This document shows positions 18,163 through 26,857 of a stretch of DNA of 64,000 nucleotides, piece after piece (positions within the stretch are counted from its first letter, which is position 1; each line of letters opens with the position of its first letter). Under the pieces are notes generated by a model that was not told where the DNA came from, did not search any database, and saw nothing but the letters and a program-made list of their open reading frames with translations. The DNA is from Paenibacillus sp. J45TS6 (lineage in GTDB: Bacteria > Bacillota > Bacilli > Paenibacillales > Paenibacillaceae): the NCBI RefSeq assembly GCF_018403285.1, contig NZ_BOSJ01000002.1, positions 248,001 through 312,000 of the forward strand, read 5' to 3'. The translations under genes and the position numbers were made by a program.

Positions 18163-19752
18163 TTAATATAAAGAATCGTATACTTCATCAGGCCAGTGCA
18201 GTTCGACGCCCTGCTCCTGCAGCTGTTGCTGAAAGGAAGCTAGATGCTCTGCTGATTCGTACACCTGTTTTGGACGAATACCATGGGTCACGCTATAAGC
18301 AGCAAGGTACCCTGCTGCCTCGCCTATATTCCACTCCGTTGGATGCAGGCGGTAACATCCATTAGCAATCTGCGTCATTCCGATATTTTTACAGGCAGGA
18401 AGATAGTTAGACATCCGTATGGGAATGAAGGATCCCAGCGGAATTTCATAAGGATAGTTTGGTATGTAGAACGATCGCTGAGACTTTGTCGTAGGATGCA
18501 GATCCAGATGATAACTTCCTACGCCCACACTATCTGAATAACGCTTAATCCCCTGGTCGCCGCGCAGCTCTTTACTCACATCGTGCTCACTAATCGTATA
18601 CAGGGCCTTAAGTCTTCTCGATTCCCTGATATACGCAGTCTTAGCCAGACCATCTTCCGTTCCAAGTACATCGCCTCGCAGCCTTACTCCCGGATAGCCT
18701 TTGCCTCCATCTAATCTGGGTGCTTCGGTCTGCAGCCAATATACGAGCGACCGTGTCAACTCTTTCGCTTGCTCCGCATGCACCCTCTTCTGCTCCGCTG
18801 TCACACCAATGACAGAAGCTAAGTAATAATCATTTTGTGCCCAGTTGAGTAAAGTAACTTCGCCAGACGGTAGTGGTTCACGCCATATGGATGGATCAAC
18901 GATACGGCGGTAGGTCCACAGCGAAGGAATCCCCTGATCATTAGGGAACATCGTATACTGTTTCAGTTTAGCAGTATCCTTCACATCTGCGGTAAACCAG
19001 CTGAGGATAGGAATATCTCCGAAGAGTGGTGTATAACTTCTCCAGAATTCGTAATTCGCTGGGCGGGGGATCGTAAAGTTACCGCCTTCTACATACTCTA
19101 CTGCTGCCACATGTGTAATGGACTGAATATCTTCCGGATCGGCTTCATCCAGCGCATGAGGTTCACCGGTCTGCTGGGCTGATTCACTGCCAATCAAATA
19201 TTCTGTTCCTGTCATCGGCAATAGGTCGCCATTATCGGTTCCATCCAAAAAGTATTGCCCGGTCAGCCGATATTCTTCGCCGCTTTTTTCATTTCTTGCG
19301 CGTACGGAGATAATCTCTGGACCTTGCGTTTCTGCAGAAATAGCTGCCGTGTAATACAGAATTTGAATTTGCCTTGTATTCACATAAGGAGCGAGCATAT
19401 CTTCCAGCACACGCAGTGCGACTTTGGGTTCATGTGCGATACGGCTTACCCATCCGTTACCCGGGTTTAATACGCTATTCGCCATCGCCTCTTCGGTGAG
19501 TGGATAATTATTTTTGTAATAAGCTCTGACGCGGTCCCGAAATTCGCGGTAACTTGCCGTACAGCCAAAAGATTCAATCCACCTGTGTTCATCCGGCGGC
19601 ACTGCCTGTGTAGTAAGCTGACCTCCAATCCAGTCCGTTTCTTCCGTCATTACTACACGTTTTCCTGCTTTGGCTGCGGCCCTGGCTGCAGCCACTCCCC
19701 CAAGACTTGCTCCAATGATGACGATATCTGCTTCCATGAACGTAGTCTGCAT
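18163..19752 (-). CDS. FAD-dependent oxidoreductase (FAD_oxidored family)
   Basis: A 529-residue flavoprotein. The N-terminal Rossmann motif (IVIIGASLGGVAAARAAAKAG) is followed by a Gly-rich FAD contact segment (TDWIGGQLT). The C-terminal portion (PLGSFIPIRMSNYLPACKNI, then ANGCYRLHPTEWNIGEAAG) is typical of the PF12831-type oxidoreductases often found with carbohydrate or glycoside catabolism genes in Paenibacillus. It is the last gene of the minus-strand cluster that begins at 26545, 51 nt after the RpiR regulator gene. The ATG at 19752 has GGAGG 8 nt upstream. The substrate is not evident. Confidence 0.8.
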   Translation of the reverse strand: MQTTFMEADIVIIGASLGGVAAARAAAKAGKRVVMTEETDWIGGQLTTQAVPPDEHRWIESFGCTASYREFRDRVRAYYKNNYPLTEEAMANSVLNPGNGWVSRIAHEPKVALRVLEDMLAPYVNTRQIQILYYTAAISAETQGPEIISVRARNEKSGEEYRLTGQYFLDGTDNGDLLPMTGTEYLIGSESAQQTGEPHALDEADPEDIQSITHVAAVEYVEGGNFTIPRPANYEFWRSYTPLFGDIPILSWFTADVKDTAKLKQYTMFPNDQGIPSLWTYRRIVDPSIWREPLPSGEVTLLNWAQNDYYLASVIGVTAEQKRVHAEQAKELTRSLVYWLQTEAPRLDGGKGYPGVRLRGDVLGTEDGLAKTAYIRESRRLKALYTISEHDVSKELRGDQGIKRYSDSVGVGSYHLDLHPTTKSQRSFYIPNYPYEIPLGSFIPIRMSNYLPACKNIGMTQIANGCYRLHPTEWNIGEAAGYLAAYSVTHGIRPKQVYESAEHLASFQQQLQEQGVELHWPDEVYDSLY

Positions 19753-19803
19753 CGTGCTTCCTCCATTCGAATGAAGTTAGTTACTCGGCTATGTGTTAAT
19801 TTC

Positions 19804-20634
19804 TTAATAGCTTCGATCTATGACGGCTCTTGCCGTCTTTTCTTTCATCTGTTTTGTTAGCACAACATTACGGCGGGCCAAGCCTTCACAGATGAGATCA
19901 ATGATGAATAATTGCGAAATTTTAGCCCCGATCGAACCGCCTTCAAGCGGCATCTCTTTACCGGCAGTAAGGAGCACAATATCTGCTATCGCTGTAATAG
20001 GTGATTTGGCATAATTCGTGATGGCTATCACTTTCGCTCCATTTTCTTTGGCTTTCATCAGCATATTATTGGTATCTATCGTACTTCCTGAAACACTGAT
20101 CCCAAAAGCTACATCTCCTTCTGACATACTGACCGCCATCATCGCCTGAATATGACTATCCACTACAGCCTCTGATCTTCTTCCTATGCGAAGCAGCCGG
20201 TTTTTCGCATCCAGTGCCGTAATTCCCGAAGCTCCCACTCCGAAAAATTGTACATGTCTCGCTTCATCAATCCATTCAATGGCCTGCATTAGATTCTCTT
20301 TTGCAAGCAGACTCATGCTCGATTTCAGAATATTCACATTTGTCTCAAAGATCATTTTTACAAAATCACCATGATTCTCATCTTCATCCTGACCATCTAT
20401 CTTTCTCACTCCAACGTTCTGGGCAAGTGATAATTTAAAGTCTTGGTATCCGTTAAAACCAATCTTTCTGCAAAAACGCATAACGGTGGTCTCCCCAACA
20501 CCCGCAAAATCAGCAAGTTCAGTGACCGAGTAATACATCAGATCATCGGTATTCGCCAGAACGCTTTCTGCTACTTTTTGCTCTGACTTGGTGAGGGAAG
20601 GAAAATACGTATGAATCCGATCATTCATTTCCAT
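19804..20634 (-). CDS. MurR/RpiR family transcriptional regulator
   Basis: A 276-residue sugar-phosphate-responsive regulator. The N-terminal HTH (residues 1-75; ELADFAGVGETTVMRFCRKIGF) is followed by a SIS sugar-phosphate isomerase-like domain (about 125-255; FFGVGASGITALDAKNRLLR and VAFGISVSGSTIDT). It overlaps the 3' end of nanE by 14 bp, which points to a shared transcript and to ManNAc-6-P or a related sugar phosphate as the likely effector. This is an inference from context. Confidence 0.88.
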   Translation of the reverse strand: MEMNDRIHTYFPSLTKSEQKVAESVLANTDDLMYYSVTELADFAGVGETTVMRFCRKIGFNGYQDFKLSLAQNVGVRKIDGQDEDENHGDFVKMIFETNVNILKSSMSLLAKENLMQAIEWIDEARHVQFFGVGASGITALDAKNRLLRIGRRSEAVVDSHIQAMMAVSMSEGDVAFGISVSGSTIDTNNMLMKAKENGAKVIAITNYAKSPITAIADIVLLTAGKEMPLEGGSIGAKISQLFIIDLICEGLARRNVVLTKQMKEKTARAVIDRSY

Positions 20635-21325
20635 CGAGTAGGATCACTGCCTTCCGTGCAGCATCGGCAAACCGTTTGGTTATCAGCTGTGGTCTAGAGA
20701 TGGCCGAGCCGACCACCACGGCATATGCTCCAAGCCGAAGGACCTCTTCTACCTGTGAAGGTTCTTGAATCCTGCCTTCGGCAATGACAGGTATAGTTAG
20801 CTTTTGGACAGCTTCTTTTACAAGTTCCAGATCCGGTCCTTGTAGATTCGGAGAGTACGGTGTATATCCAGAGAGTGTCGTCGACACGCAGGTAACCCGG
20901 AGAGAAGCTGCATACTCCCCCTCCTCCAGTGTCGATATGTCTGCCATGATCGGTATATTCAGCGAACGCATATAATCTACCATTGTCTCGAGTGTCATCC
21001 CGCCAGGTCTTTTGCGCCGAGTGGCATCAATGGCAATCATATCTGCTCCTGCTTCGACCAGTTCATCAACTTCTTTGGGGGTAGGAGTGATATATACTTC
21101 TGAATCAGCGTAATCTCGTTTCACAATTCCTATGACAGGCAACTTACCAACTTGTTTAATCGCTTTCACATCTTCGGCACTGTTCGCACGAATGGCAATA
21201 GCTCCTCCTTCTTCCGCTGCTTTTGCCATCTTCGCCATCGTATCTGAACCGAACAGAGGCTCTCCGGGCAAAGCTTGGCACGAGGCAATGAGTCCCTTAC
21301 GAATCTGCTTCATAATGAGTTCCAT
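20621..21325 (-). CDS. nanE: N-acetylmannosamine-6-phosphate 2-epimerase
   Basis: A 234-residue TIM-barrel enzyme that converts ManNAc-6-phosphate to GlcNAc-6-phosphate. The N-terminus (GLIASCQALPGEPL) is characteristic, as are AIRANSAEDVKAIK, AIDATRRKRPGG, MADISTLEEG and the C-terminal phosphate-binding VVVGSAISRP. No nanA lyase or nanK kinase lies beside it, so free or phosphorylated ManNAc may be supplied by another route. The ATG at 21325 has AAGGTG about 10 nt upstream. The 3' end overlaps the RpiR regulator gene. Confidence 0.92.
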   Translation of the reverse strand: MELIMKQIRKGLIASCQALPGEPLFGSDTMAKMAKAAEEGGAIAIRANSAEDVKAIKQVGKLPVIGIVKRDYADSEVYITPTPKEVDELVEAGADMIAIDATRRKRPGGMTLETMVDYMRSLNIPIMADISTLEEGEYAASLRVTCVSTTLSGYTPYSPNLQGPDLELVKEAVQKLTIPVIAEGRIQEPSQVEEVLRLGAYAVVVGSAISRPQLITKRFADAARKAVILLDGNE

Positions 21326-21392
21326 CGTTGATGCACCTTCTTTCCTTCATCCTTCTCCTAAGTACGAAAGCTATCTATCTGTATCCATTTAT

Positions 21393-22907
21393 CTAATCCC
21401 TCGTATATTTCACTTTCAAACCGACTTCAAATGTACGATTCCATGGCATATAGCAATCCGTAATCGTCACCTTTCCATCTGATCCATTTATCTTCTCTTC
21501 TATTACTTCTGTTAATCTCGCTCTTACATAATTCGCAACTTCACCGCGAGGCCCATCCAGCAGAAACTTGTTATATCCCATCTGATCCACGAGACCTGCA
21601 TTCAGCTCTTTACGCACGACAGCGCAGTAGCCCGCATCCTCAGCATATCGAAGCGACAGAAAATCGAGATGTTCCTGCGTACGTCCATAATGGGTGTATA
21701 GGAGAGCCTGGGATATCACGGTCCCGAGTGAATTTGAACTTGTGTTCCAAGCGGCGTATCCTGCCAGCTGAAACAACATTCCTTTTTGACGCAGCATCTT
21801 TACAAGTTTTAGATCTGCCCCGTTGGCATATCCTACATCGGCAACGGCTACCGCCTTTCCCTGCTTCAGCAGGTAACTCCCATACTCCACAAGCTCCATC
21901 AAATTCCGGTACACGTCATAACTGAAAAAAGGATGTTCCTGCGAAACAGCTTCCATCATGGTTTCTCCAGGTGTGCTTGCCAGTAAGATGAGGTCAGCTT
22001 CGGCTGCACTCGAAGCAATCAGTGCTCCTGCAGCAGTAATCTGGTATTTCAGTGTTTCATAGAAAAAACGATCCTCATAAACCGGGGTCACAAAAGCCCC
22101 TTGAATGGAAGAAAGCCTTGGATATACAAGCGGCTGTACCCCTTTCCACTCGTTAATCAGCCTCGCCATCAGCGTGCATCCCACTTCATCGGCTCCCGGA
22201 TACATATAAGCTTTTAGTTCCAGATCCAGTTCTCCAATTCGCTGCCTTGCTACCTGCTGGTCCTTTGCCGTATAACCATACGGAGCGGAGTCGTCCTGCG
22301 GAAAAATCAGAAACTCAATCGTCCCGTCTTTTACAAGCTCCAGCACAGCTTTGTTCGCTTCCATATTGATTTTTCTTCGGCCCAGATAATCATTCAGCAC
22401 GTCATTCGGTAAGCGGCTGTTTATATCGCTCAGTTCCTCCCGTTCTTCTGGCGTTGCGATATTCAGCTCTTTCCGGTGATCAATGTATCCCTTTCGAAAA
22501 ATTTCACGGCCCCAGTCGGCATAATAGTCCGGTTCTTCATCTGCGATCGAATACTGCGGACAACGCATGATCAGCTGAAAAGCCAGCAGTTTCAGTTCAG
22601 GACGCTTCTCTTTTATTTTTCGCAAGCGGTTCAGCCGGTCGAGTAATACGGTTTCACTAAAATAGTGCAGCCTAGAAGGGATGATCCCTCCGTACAGCAA
22701 TGTATCCAGCGCAATAACCGCTCCATCTGCGGTTTCTATTTTCTCTTCGAGCCATGTCCACAGCTGTTCCCAGTCTCCCGGTGTTTTCTTCTGTCCCATC
22801 ATGGACAAAGGGGGCCGATCGATCTTATGCTCGGTTCCTTGGACAAGCATGTACGGGAATTCATAGTTACATGGTCTTTCGTCTAATGGGATAAAGGTGA
22901 TTTGCAT
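21393..22907 (-). CDS. DUF4127 family protein
   Basis: A 504-residue cytoplasmic protein of unknown biochemical function. The N-terminus MQITFIPLDERPCNYEFP is the hallmark of the DUF4127 family, which is frequent in Gram-positive sugar catabolic clusters. Further conserved stretches are VIALDTLLYGGIIPSRLH, LIFPQDDSAPYG and YPGADEVGCTLMARL. The ATG at 22907 is used because AGGAG sits 7 nt before it; a frame extending to 22934 has no ribosome binding site. It is separated from the ABC permease gene upstream on the same strand by about 500 bp containing a structured repeat array, and from nanE downstream by 67 bp. Confidence 0.8.
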   Translation of the reverse strand: MQITFIPLDERPCNYEFPYMLVQGTEHKIDRPPLSMMGQKKTPGDWEQLWTWLEEKIETADGAVIALDTLLYGGIIPSRLHYFSETVLLDRLNRLRKIKEKRPELKLLAFQLIMRCPQYSIADEEPDYYADWGREIFRKGYIDHRKELNIATPEEREELSDINSRLPNDVLNDYLGRRKINMEANKAVLELVKDGTIEFLIFPQDDSAPYGYTAKDQQVARQRIGELDLELKAYMYPGADEVGCTLMARLINEWKGVQPLVYPRLSSIQGAFVTPVYEDRFFYETLKYQITAAGALIASSAAEADLILLASTPGETMMEAVSQEHPFFSYDVYRNLMELVEYGSYLLKQGKAVAVADVGYANGADLKLVKMLRQKGMLFQLAGYAAWNTSSNSLGTVISQALLYTHYGRTQEHLDFLSLRYAEDAGYCAVVRKELNAGLVDQMGYNKFLLDGPRGEVANYVRARLTEVIEEKINGSDGKVTITDCYMPWNRTFEVGLKVKYTRD

Positions 22908-23413
22908 ATGATCGCTCCTGTTCTGGTAGCTCATCGCTCATATTCTGACTTCTTCGGGCGCTCCTGTTCTGACTTCTTCGCTCCGACTTGTTTTGAATGC
23001 GTAGTGTTTCTAAGTAGAGGAATCACTGCATTCAAAGCCAAAAGTCGCTCAGAATCCAGAACACTCGCTCTGCAAGGGGGACTGGGTGGCGGGTCGTTTC
23101 ACTCCACCCTTACCTCAATATTAGTTAGTTTGATGCCTTTGGCATAAGTCAGCCTACAATCCTTTTGGCTGACGATGGGGAATTTTTCAGCTTTTGGCGT
23201 GTGTCCAGCTGCTTCCATCATCAAGCTAAAGTAGAGCAAAACCTCTGCAGCCTTCGGCGTTTGTCTGTCCGTTTCACATATACAGATAAGGTAGAGCAAA
23301 ACCTTTATAGCCTTCGGCGCTTGTCTGCCGTTTCTACATAAGGCAGATGAGGTAGGGCAAAACCTCTGTAGCCTTCGGCGTGTCGCTTGCCGCTTCCATC
23401 GGCAAAAGAAAAC
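22908..23413. other. About 500 bp without a gene between permease and DUF4127 genes
   Basis: This gap lies inside an otherwise tightly packed minus-strand cluster. From the DUF4127 side it holds a local duplication of TTCTGACTTCTTCG (22943 region and 22967 region), a hairpin formed by TTGAATGC (22993-23000) and GCATTCAA (23028-23035) with GTAGTG/CACT extending it, and then the five-unit repeat array described separately. A 66-codon minus-strand open frame (23099-23299) runs through the repeats but has no convincing ribosome binding site. Confidence 0.6.
23134..23410. repeat. Five tandem units of about 60 bp with covarying hairpin arms
   Basis: Units begin at about 23134, 23190, 23250, 23310 and 23371. 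The complete later units share GCCTTCGGCG, a variable centre, then GGTAGAGCAAAACCT. The first two are more diverged. In each variable centre the two arms stay complementary although their sequences differ: GTCAGCC/GGCTGAC, AGCT/AGCT, TCTGT/ACAGA, TCTGCC/GGCAGA and TTGCCG/CGGCAA. Conserved spacing with compensatory arm changes suggests selection on RNA or DNA structure. Confidence 0.75.
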
Positions 23414-24259
23414 TTATCCTTTTACGGCTCCGGCGATGCCTTCCATGTAGTAACGCTGTGTGAAGAGGAAAACTAGGATGATAGGGATAACAGAAATCAT
23501 GGTTCCGGCGGCGATCCAGCCGAAGTTATAAGAGAATTGTCCATTTAGGTAGGTAAGTGCAGAAGACAGCGGATACTTATTTGTATCCTCAAGAATAACG
23601 ATTGGCCACAGGAAGCTATTCCAGAATGACATCACTTCAAGCAGCGCAATAACCGCAATCCCCGGCTTCACCAGGGGTAAAATGAGCTGCCACCAAATTC
23701 GGAATTCTGACGCGCCGTCCATCTTCCCTGAATCTCTCACATCGATTGGGATTCCAATGAAAGTCTGACGCATCAGGAATATATTAAATACGGAAACGGC
23801 TGCGGGCAGCACTACACCCAAATACGTATTCATTAAATGCAATTCTTGTATCGTCAAATAGTGCACGATCATTGCGGTGGATGAAGGAATGATCATGGTA
23901 GCAATCATCGTCACAAACACGAAGTTTCTGCCCTTAAAACGGAACACCGCAAGCGGGTATCCGGTCATACAAGCTAGTACAATATTAAATACCACGCCAA
24001 GTGCGGTAATAATGACGGTATTCAGGATGTATCTCGGAAAGTTAAGGAACGCCCATACCTGCACGTAGTTATCAAAATCAATAAACGTTGGAAAGATGGC
24101 AGGTGGTGTAGCAAACACATTTCTGCCCGGCATTAAGGAAACGCTAAGCAGCCACAGGAAAGGTCCCATCATAAAGATGGCCAGCAGAATCAAAAAGAAA
24201 TAGGTAACCGCCATATTGGTAATCTTGCGCACGTTTTTTGCTCTTCTCGTCGTTTCCAT
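23414..24259 (-). CDS. Carbohydrate ABC transporter permease (MalG type)
   Basis: A 281-residue membrane protein with six predicted helices. The EAA loop is IDVRDSGKMDGASEFRIWWQ (about 175-194), and the C-terminus around RYYMEGIAGAVKG is the usual MalG-family ending. Its ATG overlaps the stop of the upstream permease gene by one base (TGATG), so translation is coupled. It is the third gene of the minus-strand cluster. Confidence 0.88.
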   Translation of the reverse strand: METTRRAKNVRKITNMAVTYFFLILLAIFMMGPFLWLLSVSLMPGRNVFATPPAIFPTFIDFDNYVQVWAFLNFPRYILNTVIITALGVVFNIVLACMTGYPLAVFRFKGRNFVFVTMIATMIIPSSTAMIVHYLTIQELHLMNTYLGVVLPAAVSVFNIFLMRQTFIGIPIDVRDSGKMDGASEFRIWWQLILPLVKPGIAVIALLEVMSFWNSFLWPIVILEDTNKYPLSSALTYLNGQFSYNFGWIAAGTMISVIPIILVFLFTQRYYMEGIAGAVKG

Positions 24260-25188
24260 CAGTAAGGATTGACACCGCCTTTCTGATTGAACTTAAATAC
24301 GAGCACGCTTAGCCCGCCGATCAGCACGCTGACGATTAGTCCAAGCGCAGAGGCATAACCGAAGTTAAATTGGTTAATCCCTTTTTCAAAAATATACACA
24401 CTCGATACGAGTGTTGACGTTCCGGGTCCACCTTTTGTCAGAATATATACTTCGTCAAAGACCCGCACTGCACCCATGACAGAAATCAGGGAACAGAAGA
24501 AAATATGAGGACGCAGCAGCGGAAGGGTAATACTCCAAATCAGCTGAAGTCGGTTCGCACCATCCACCCTTGCTGCCTCGTACAGATCATTCGGAATCCC
24601 CTGCAGACCTGCTAAATAAAGCATCATATAATATCCAAGCGCCTTCCACATGGTGATGAACATCAGCGTCGCTAGTGCTGTTTCACTTGATGACAACCAA
24701 GAGATTTGCTCACTAATAATTCCTACTTTCATAAGCAGGTAGTTCACTACCCCGTTATTACTTAGGAGCCAGCTCCAGATCAGCGCCACAGCCACCATCG
24801 AAGTAACAACAGGAATATAGAACGCGGCACGAAACAGCTTAATTCCCGGAATGCGACTATTCACCAGGATAGCCATCAGGATGGAGAAAATCTGAATGAA
24901 CGGCACTACGATAACATACAGCAGTGAGTTCCATAGCGAGATCGTGAAGTTCTTATCTAGAAAAGCATTTTTAAAATTAGTCAGCCCGACATATTTGGTC
25001 TCTGCGATGACAGAATAGTTCGTTAGTGATAACGGAATTCCGTAAAGAATCGGCCAAAATACGAATACGGCGATAATGATCAGCCCCGGGGTCATGAAAG
25101 CCCAGGCGGCAAAAGACTCGGAGCGAATCCATCTCACTTTACATTCCTCCTCATAAACAGCAGGAGGCAAGAACAAGTCCTGCCTCAC
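24259..25188 (-). CDS. Carbohydrate ABC transporter permease (MalF type)
   Basis: A 309-residue inner-membrane permease with a hydrophobic N-terminal segment after a polar leader of about 30 residues. The EAA loop is DLYEAARVDGANRLQLIW (about 205-222). GVNPY ends the protein, just before the coupled start of the MalG-type partner. It follows the binding-protein gene by 46 nt. Confidence 0.88.
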   Translation of the reverse strand: MRQDLFLPPAVYEEECKVRWIRSESFAAWAFMTPGLIIIAVFVFWPILYGIPLSLTNYSVIAETKYVGLTNFKNAFLDKNFTISLWNSLLYVIVVPFIQIFSILMAILVNSRIPGIKLFRAAFYIPVVTSMVAVALIWSWLLSNNGVVNYLLMKVGIISEQISWLSSSETALATLMFITMWKALGYYMMLYLAGLQGIPNDLYEAARVDGANRLQLIWSITLPLLRPHIFFCSLISVMGAVRVFDEVYILTKGGPGTSTLVSSVYIFEKGINQFNFGYASALGLIVSVLIGGLSVLVFKFNQKGGVNPY

Positions 25189-25234
25189 TTTTTGGTTTAT
25201 CTGTTAGAGCTGAATCTATTTTCATATCTCATCA

Positions 25235-26545
25235 CTATTGTTTCAAAATATTATTGACCTCGGTTTCCATCGACTTAAGGGTGGCTTGAATCTCTTTCCC
25301 ATTTAGCAGCATATCTTGTAATCCGCGGGCTAGAGCAGAGTTAATGTCCGATGCATTCGGCACACCTACCATGTGATCCGTTGCTTTATCGAGACTTTGA
25401 CTCGAAGCAAGTTTTGCTTCTGCTTCAAGCGAACCATCGGATTCCGTAAAGAATGGATCTTCTACTGATTTTTTAGTCGATGGCAGTGTATTTGCCTCTT
25501 TAGAGAAAGCAGTTTGGTTCTCTGCATTGGTAATGAATTTAGCGAACTCTGCTGCTTCTTTTGGATGCTTAGATTTACTAGGTACAACAAGGTCCATGGA
25601 ATTTGATAAACGAAGCCCTGCTTTTCCAGTTGGAAGAGATACGGCTACTGTATTCTCGTAAATTTCTGGAGCGGATGTCTTAATAAAGTTGATAAATGTT
25701 GGTCCTGCGAGTACAAAAGCCGTCTGCTCTGCAGAATAGAACTGTACCTGCTTCCCAAGATCGGAGTCTTCTTTAACGATGAGTCCTTCCTCCATCAGTT
25801 TCTTGAGGTTCTCTACTGTAGCTGCCATCTCCGGTGTGTTAAAAGCAGCGGCGGATTTATCTTCATTAAGAATCGGGATACCATCAATGGTCAGCAGTTT
25901 CGTAACCAGATTTAAGGCATATCCCATTTTGCCTGTCTTTTCTTTTACCGTACGAGCCCAGTCTGCAAGCTCTTCTCGCGTTTGAGGCGGGCTTGCTGGA
26001 TCAAGTCCGGCAGCTTCCACTATTTTTTTGTTCATAAAAAGAACTTCCGTGCCTGTGTACCACGGCAATGCATATGCTTTATCTCCAAGAACGGTTGAAT
26101 CGAAAATTCCATCAAAATATTCGGCTTTTTCTTCGGCGGTGAGGTATTCATTTAGATCAACCAGAGCTCCTTTGGTGCCCATCTGGTTGGCAAATTCCGT
26201 ATTGAGGTTTACAACGTCGGGGCTTGTGTTACTTGCACTGCTCGTGAGCAGCTTCTGTGTAATTGCATCATAGGGGTAATCCTGCCATTCGATTGTGACA
26301 TTCTCATGGGCAGCTTCGTACTCGGTAATGAGCTTGTTGAAATAATCGTTAAACTTGGGCTGCAGTGCAATCGTCCAGAACTTCAGTGTAACGGGTTCAC
26401 TGCTTACTTCCCCTTTTCCCGGATCAGCCGGTTTCGGATCAGCCGGTTCTGCCGTACCTCCTCCACCTGAACAAGCACTAATAAACATAGCTAACAGTAA
26501 AACGGTAAGGCAGGTTAGCTTCATCCCTTTTCTGTTTCTTCTCAT
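25235..26545 (-). CDS. Sugar ABC transporter substrate-binding lipoprotein
   Basis: A 436-residue solute-binding protein. From MRRNRKGMKLTCL onward there is a lipoprotein signal peptide ending MFISACSGGGG, with the lipidated Cys near residue 25, followed by a Pro/Asp-rich linker and a type I binding fold (VTLKFWTIALQPKFNDYFN). The ATG at 26545 is preferred to one at 26593, as AAAGGGGG lies 7 nt upstream of the former. It is the first gene of the cluster with two permeases, DUF4127, nanE, the RpiR regulator and the FAD oxidoreductase, so an amino sugar or glycan fragment is a plausible ligand (inference). Confidence 0.87.
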   Translation of the reverse strand: MRRNRKGMKLTCLTVLLLAMFISACSGGGGTAEPADPKPADPGKGEVSSEPVTLKFWTIALQPKFNDYFNKLITEYEAAHENVTIEWQDYPYDAITQKLLTSSASNTSPDVVNLNTEFANQMGTKGALVDLNEYLTAEEKAEYFDGIFDSTVLGDKAYALPWYTGTEVLFMNKKIVEAAGLDPASPPQTREELADWARTVKEKTGKMGYALNLVTKLLTIDGIPILNEDKSAAAFNTPEMAATVENLKKLMEEGLIVKEDSDLGKQVQFYSAEQTAFVLAGPTFINFIKTSAPEIYENTVAVSLPTGKAGLRLSNSMDLVVPSKSKHPKEAAEFAKFITNAENQTAFSKEANTLPSTKKSVEDPFFTESDGSLEAEAKLASSQSLDKATDHMVGVPNASDINSALARGLQDMLLNGKEIQATLKSMETEVNNILKQ

Positions 26546-26857
26546 TCCTTTTCCCCCTTTAGCTTTGGAAAATGTCATTTTTGAAGAGAACAATATGATG
26601 TGAGAATCCCGGAAGTTTTTTTACTTCTAATTCCCTTTGTGGGAGATTATAGCAAAACAATCCTAATAAAAAAAGGTTTTTCCACTATTTTTATAAAAAG
26701 CGGAATATTTTTTCTTTTTAGACTAACACCCCTGTTTTACTTGGTTTATCTTCATATGAGCCGCTTGTCTCTTCCCTTCTTAAGCCTTCTGCATATTCTA
26801 ATAAATCATTTGGAAGACTAGATATCATACTTAGACTCCCGGAGGAAACCGCTGAAC

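Noticed and set aside
23099-23299. A 66-codon minus-strand frame in the repeat array
   Set aside because: There is no good ribosome binding site, the frame does not extend over all units because one spacing is 61, and arm covariation points to structure. Kept only as an alternative in the repeat finding.
23134-23410. CRISPR array
   Set aside because: Five units without spacer-like unique sequence of constant length, and the variable parts are self-complementary. No cas genes.
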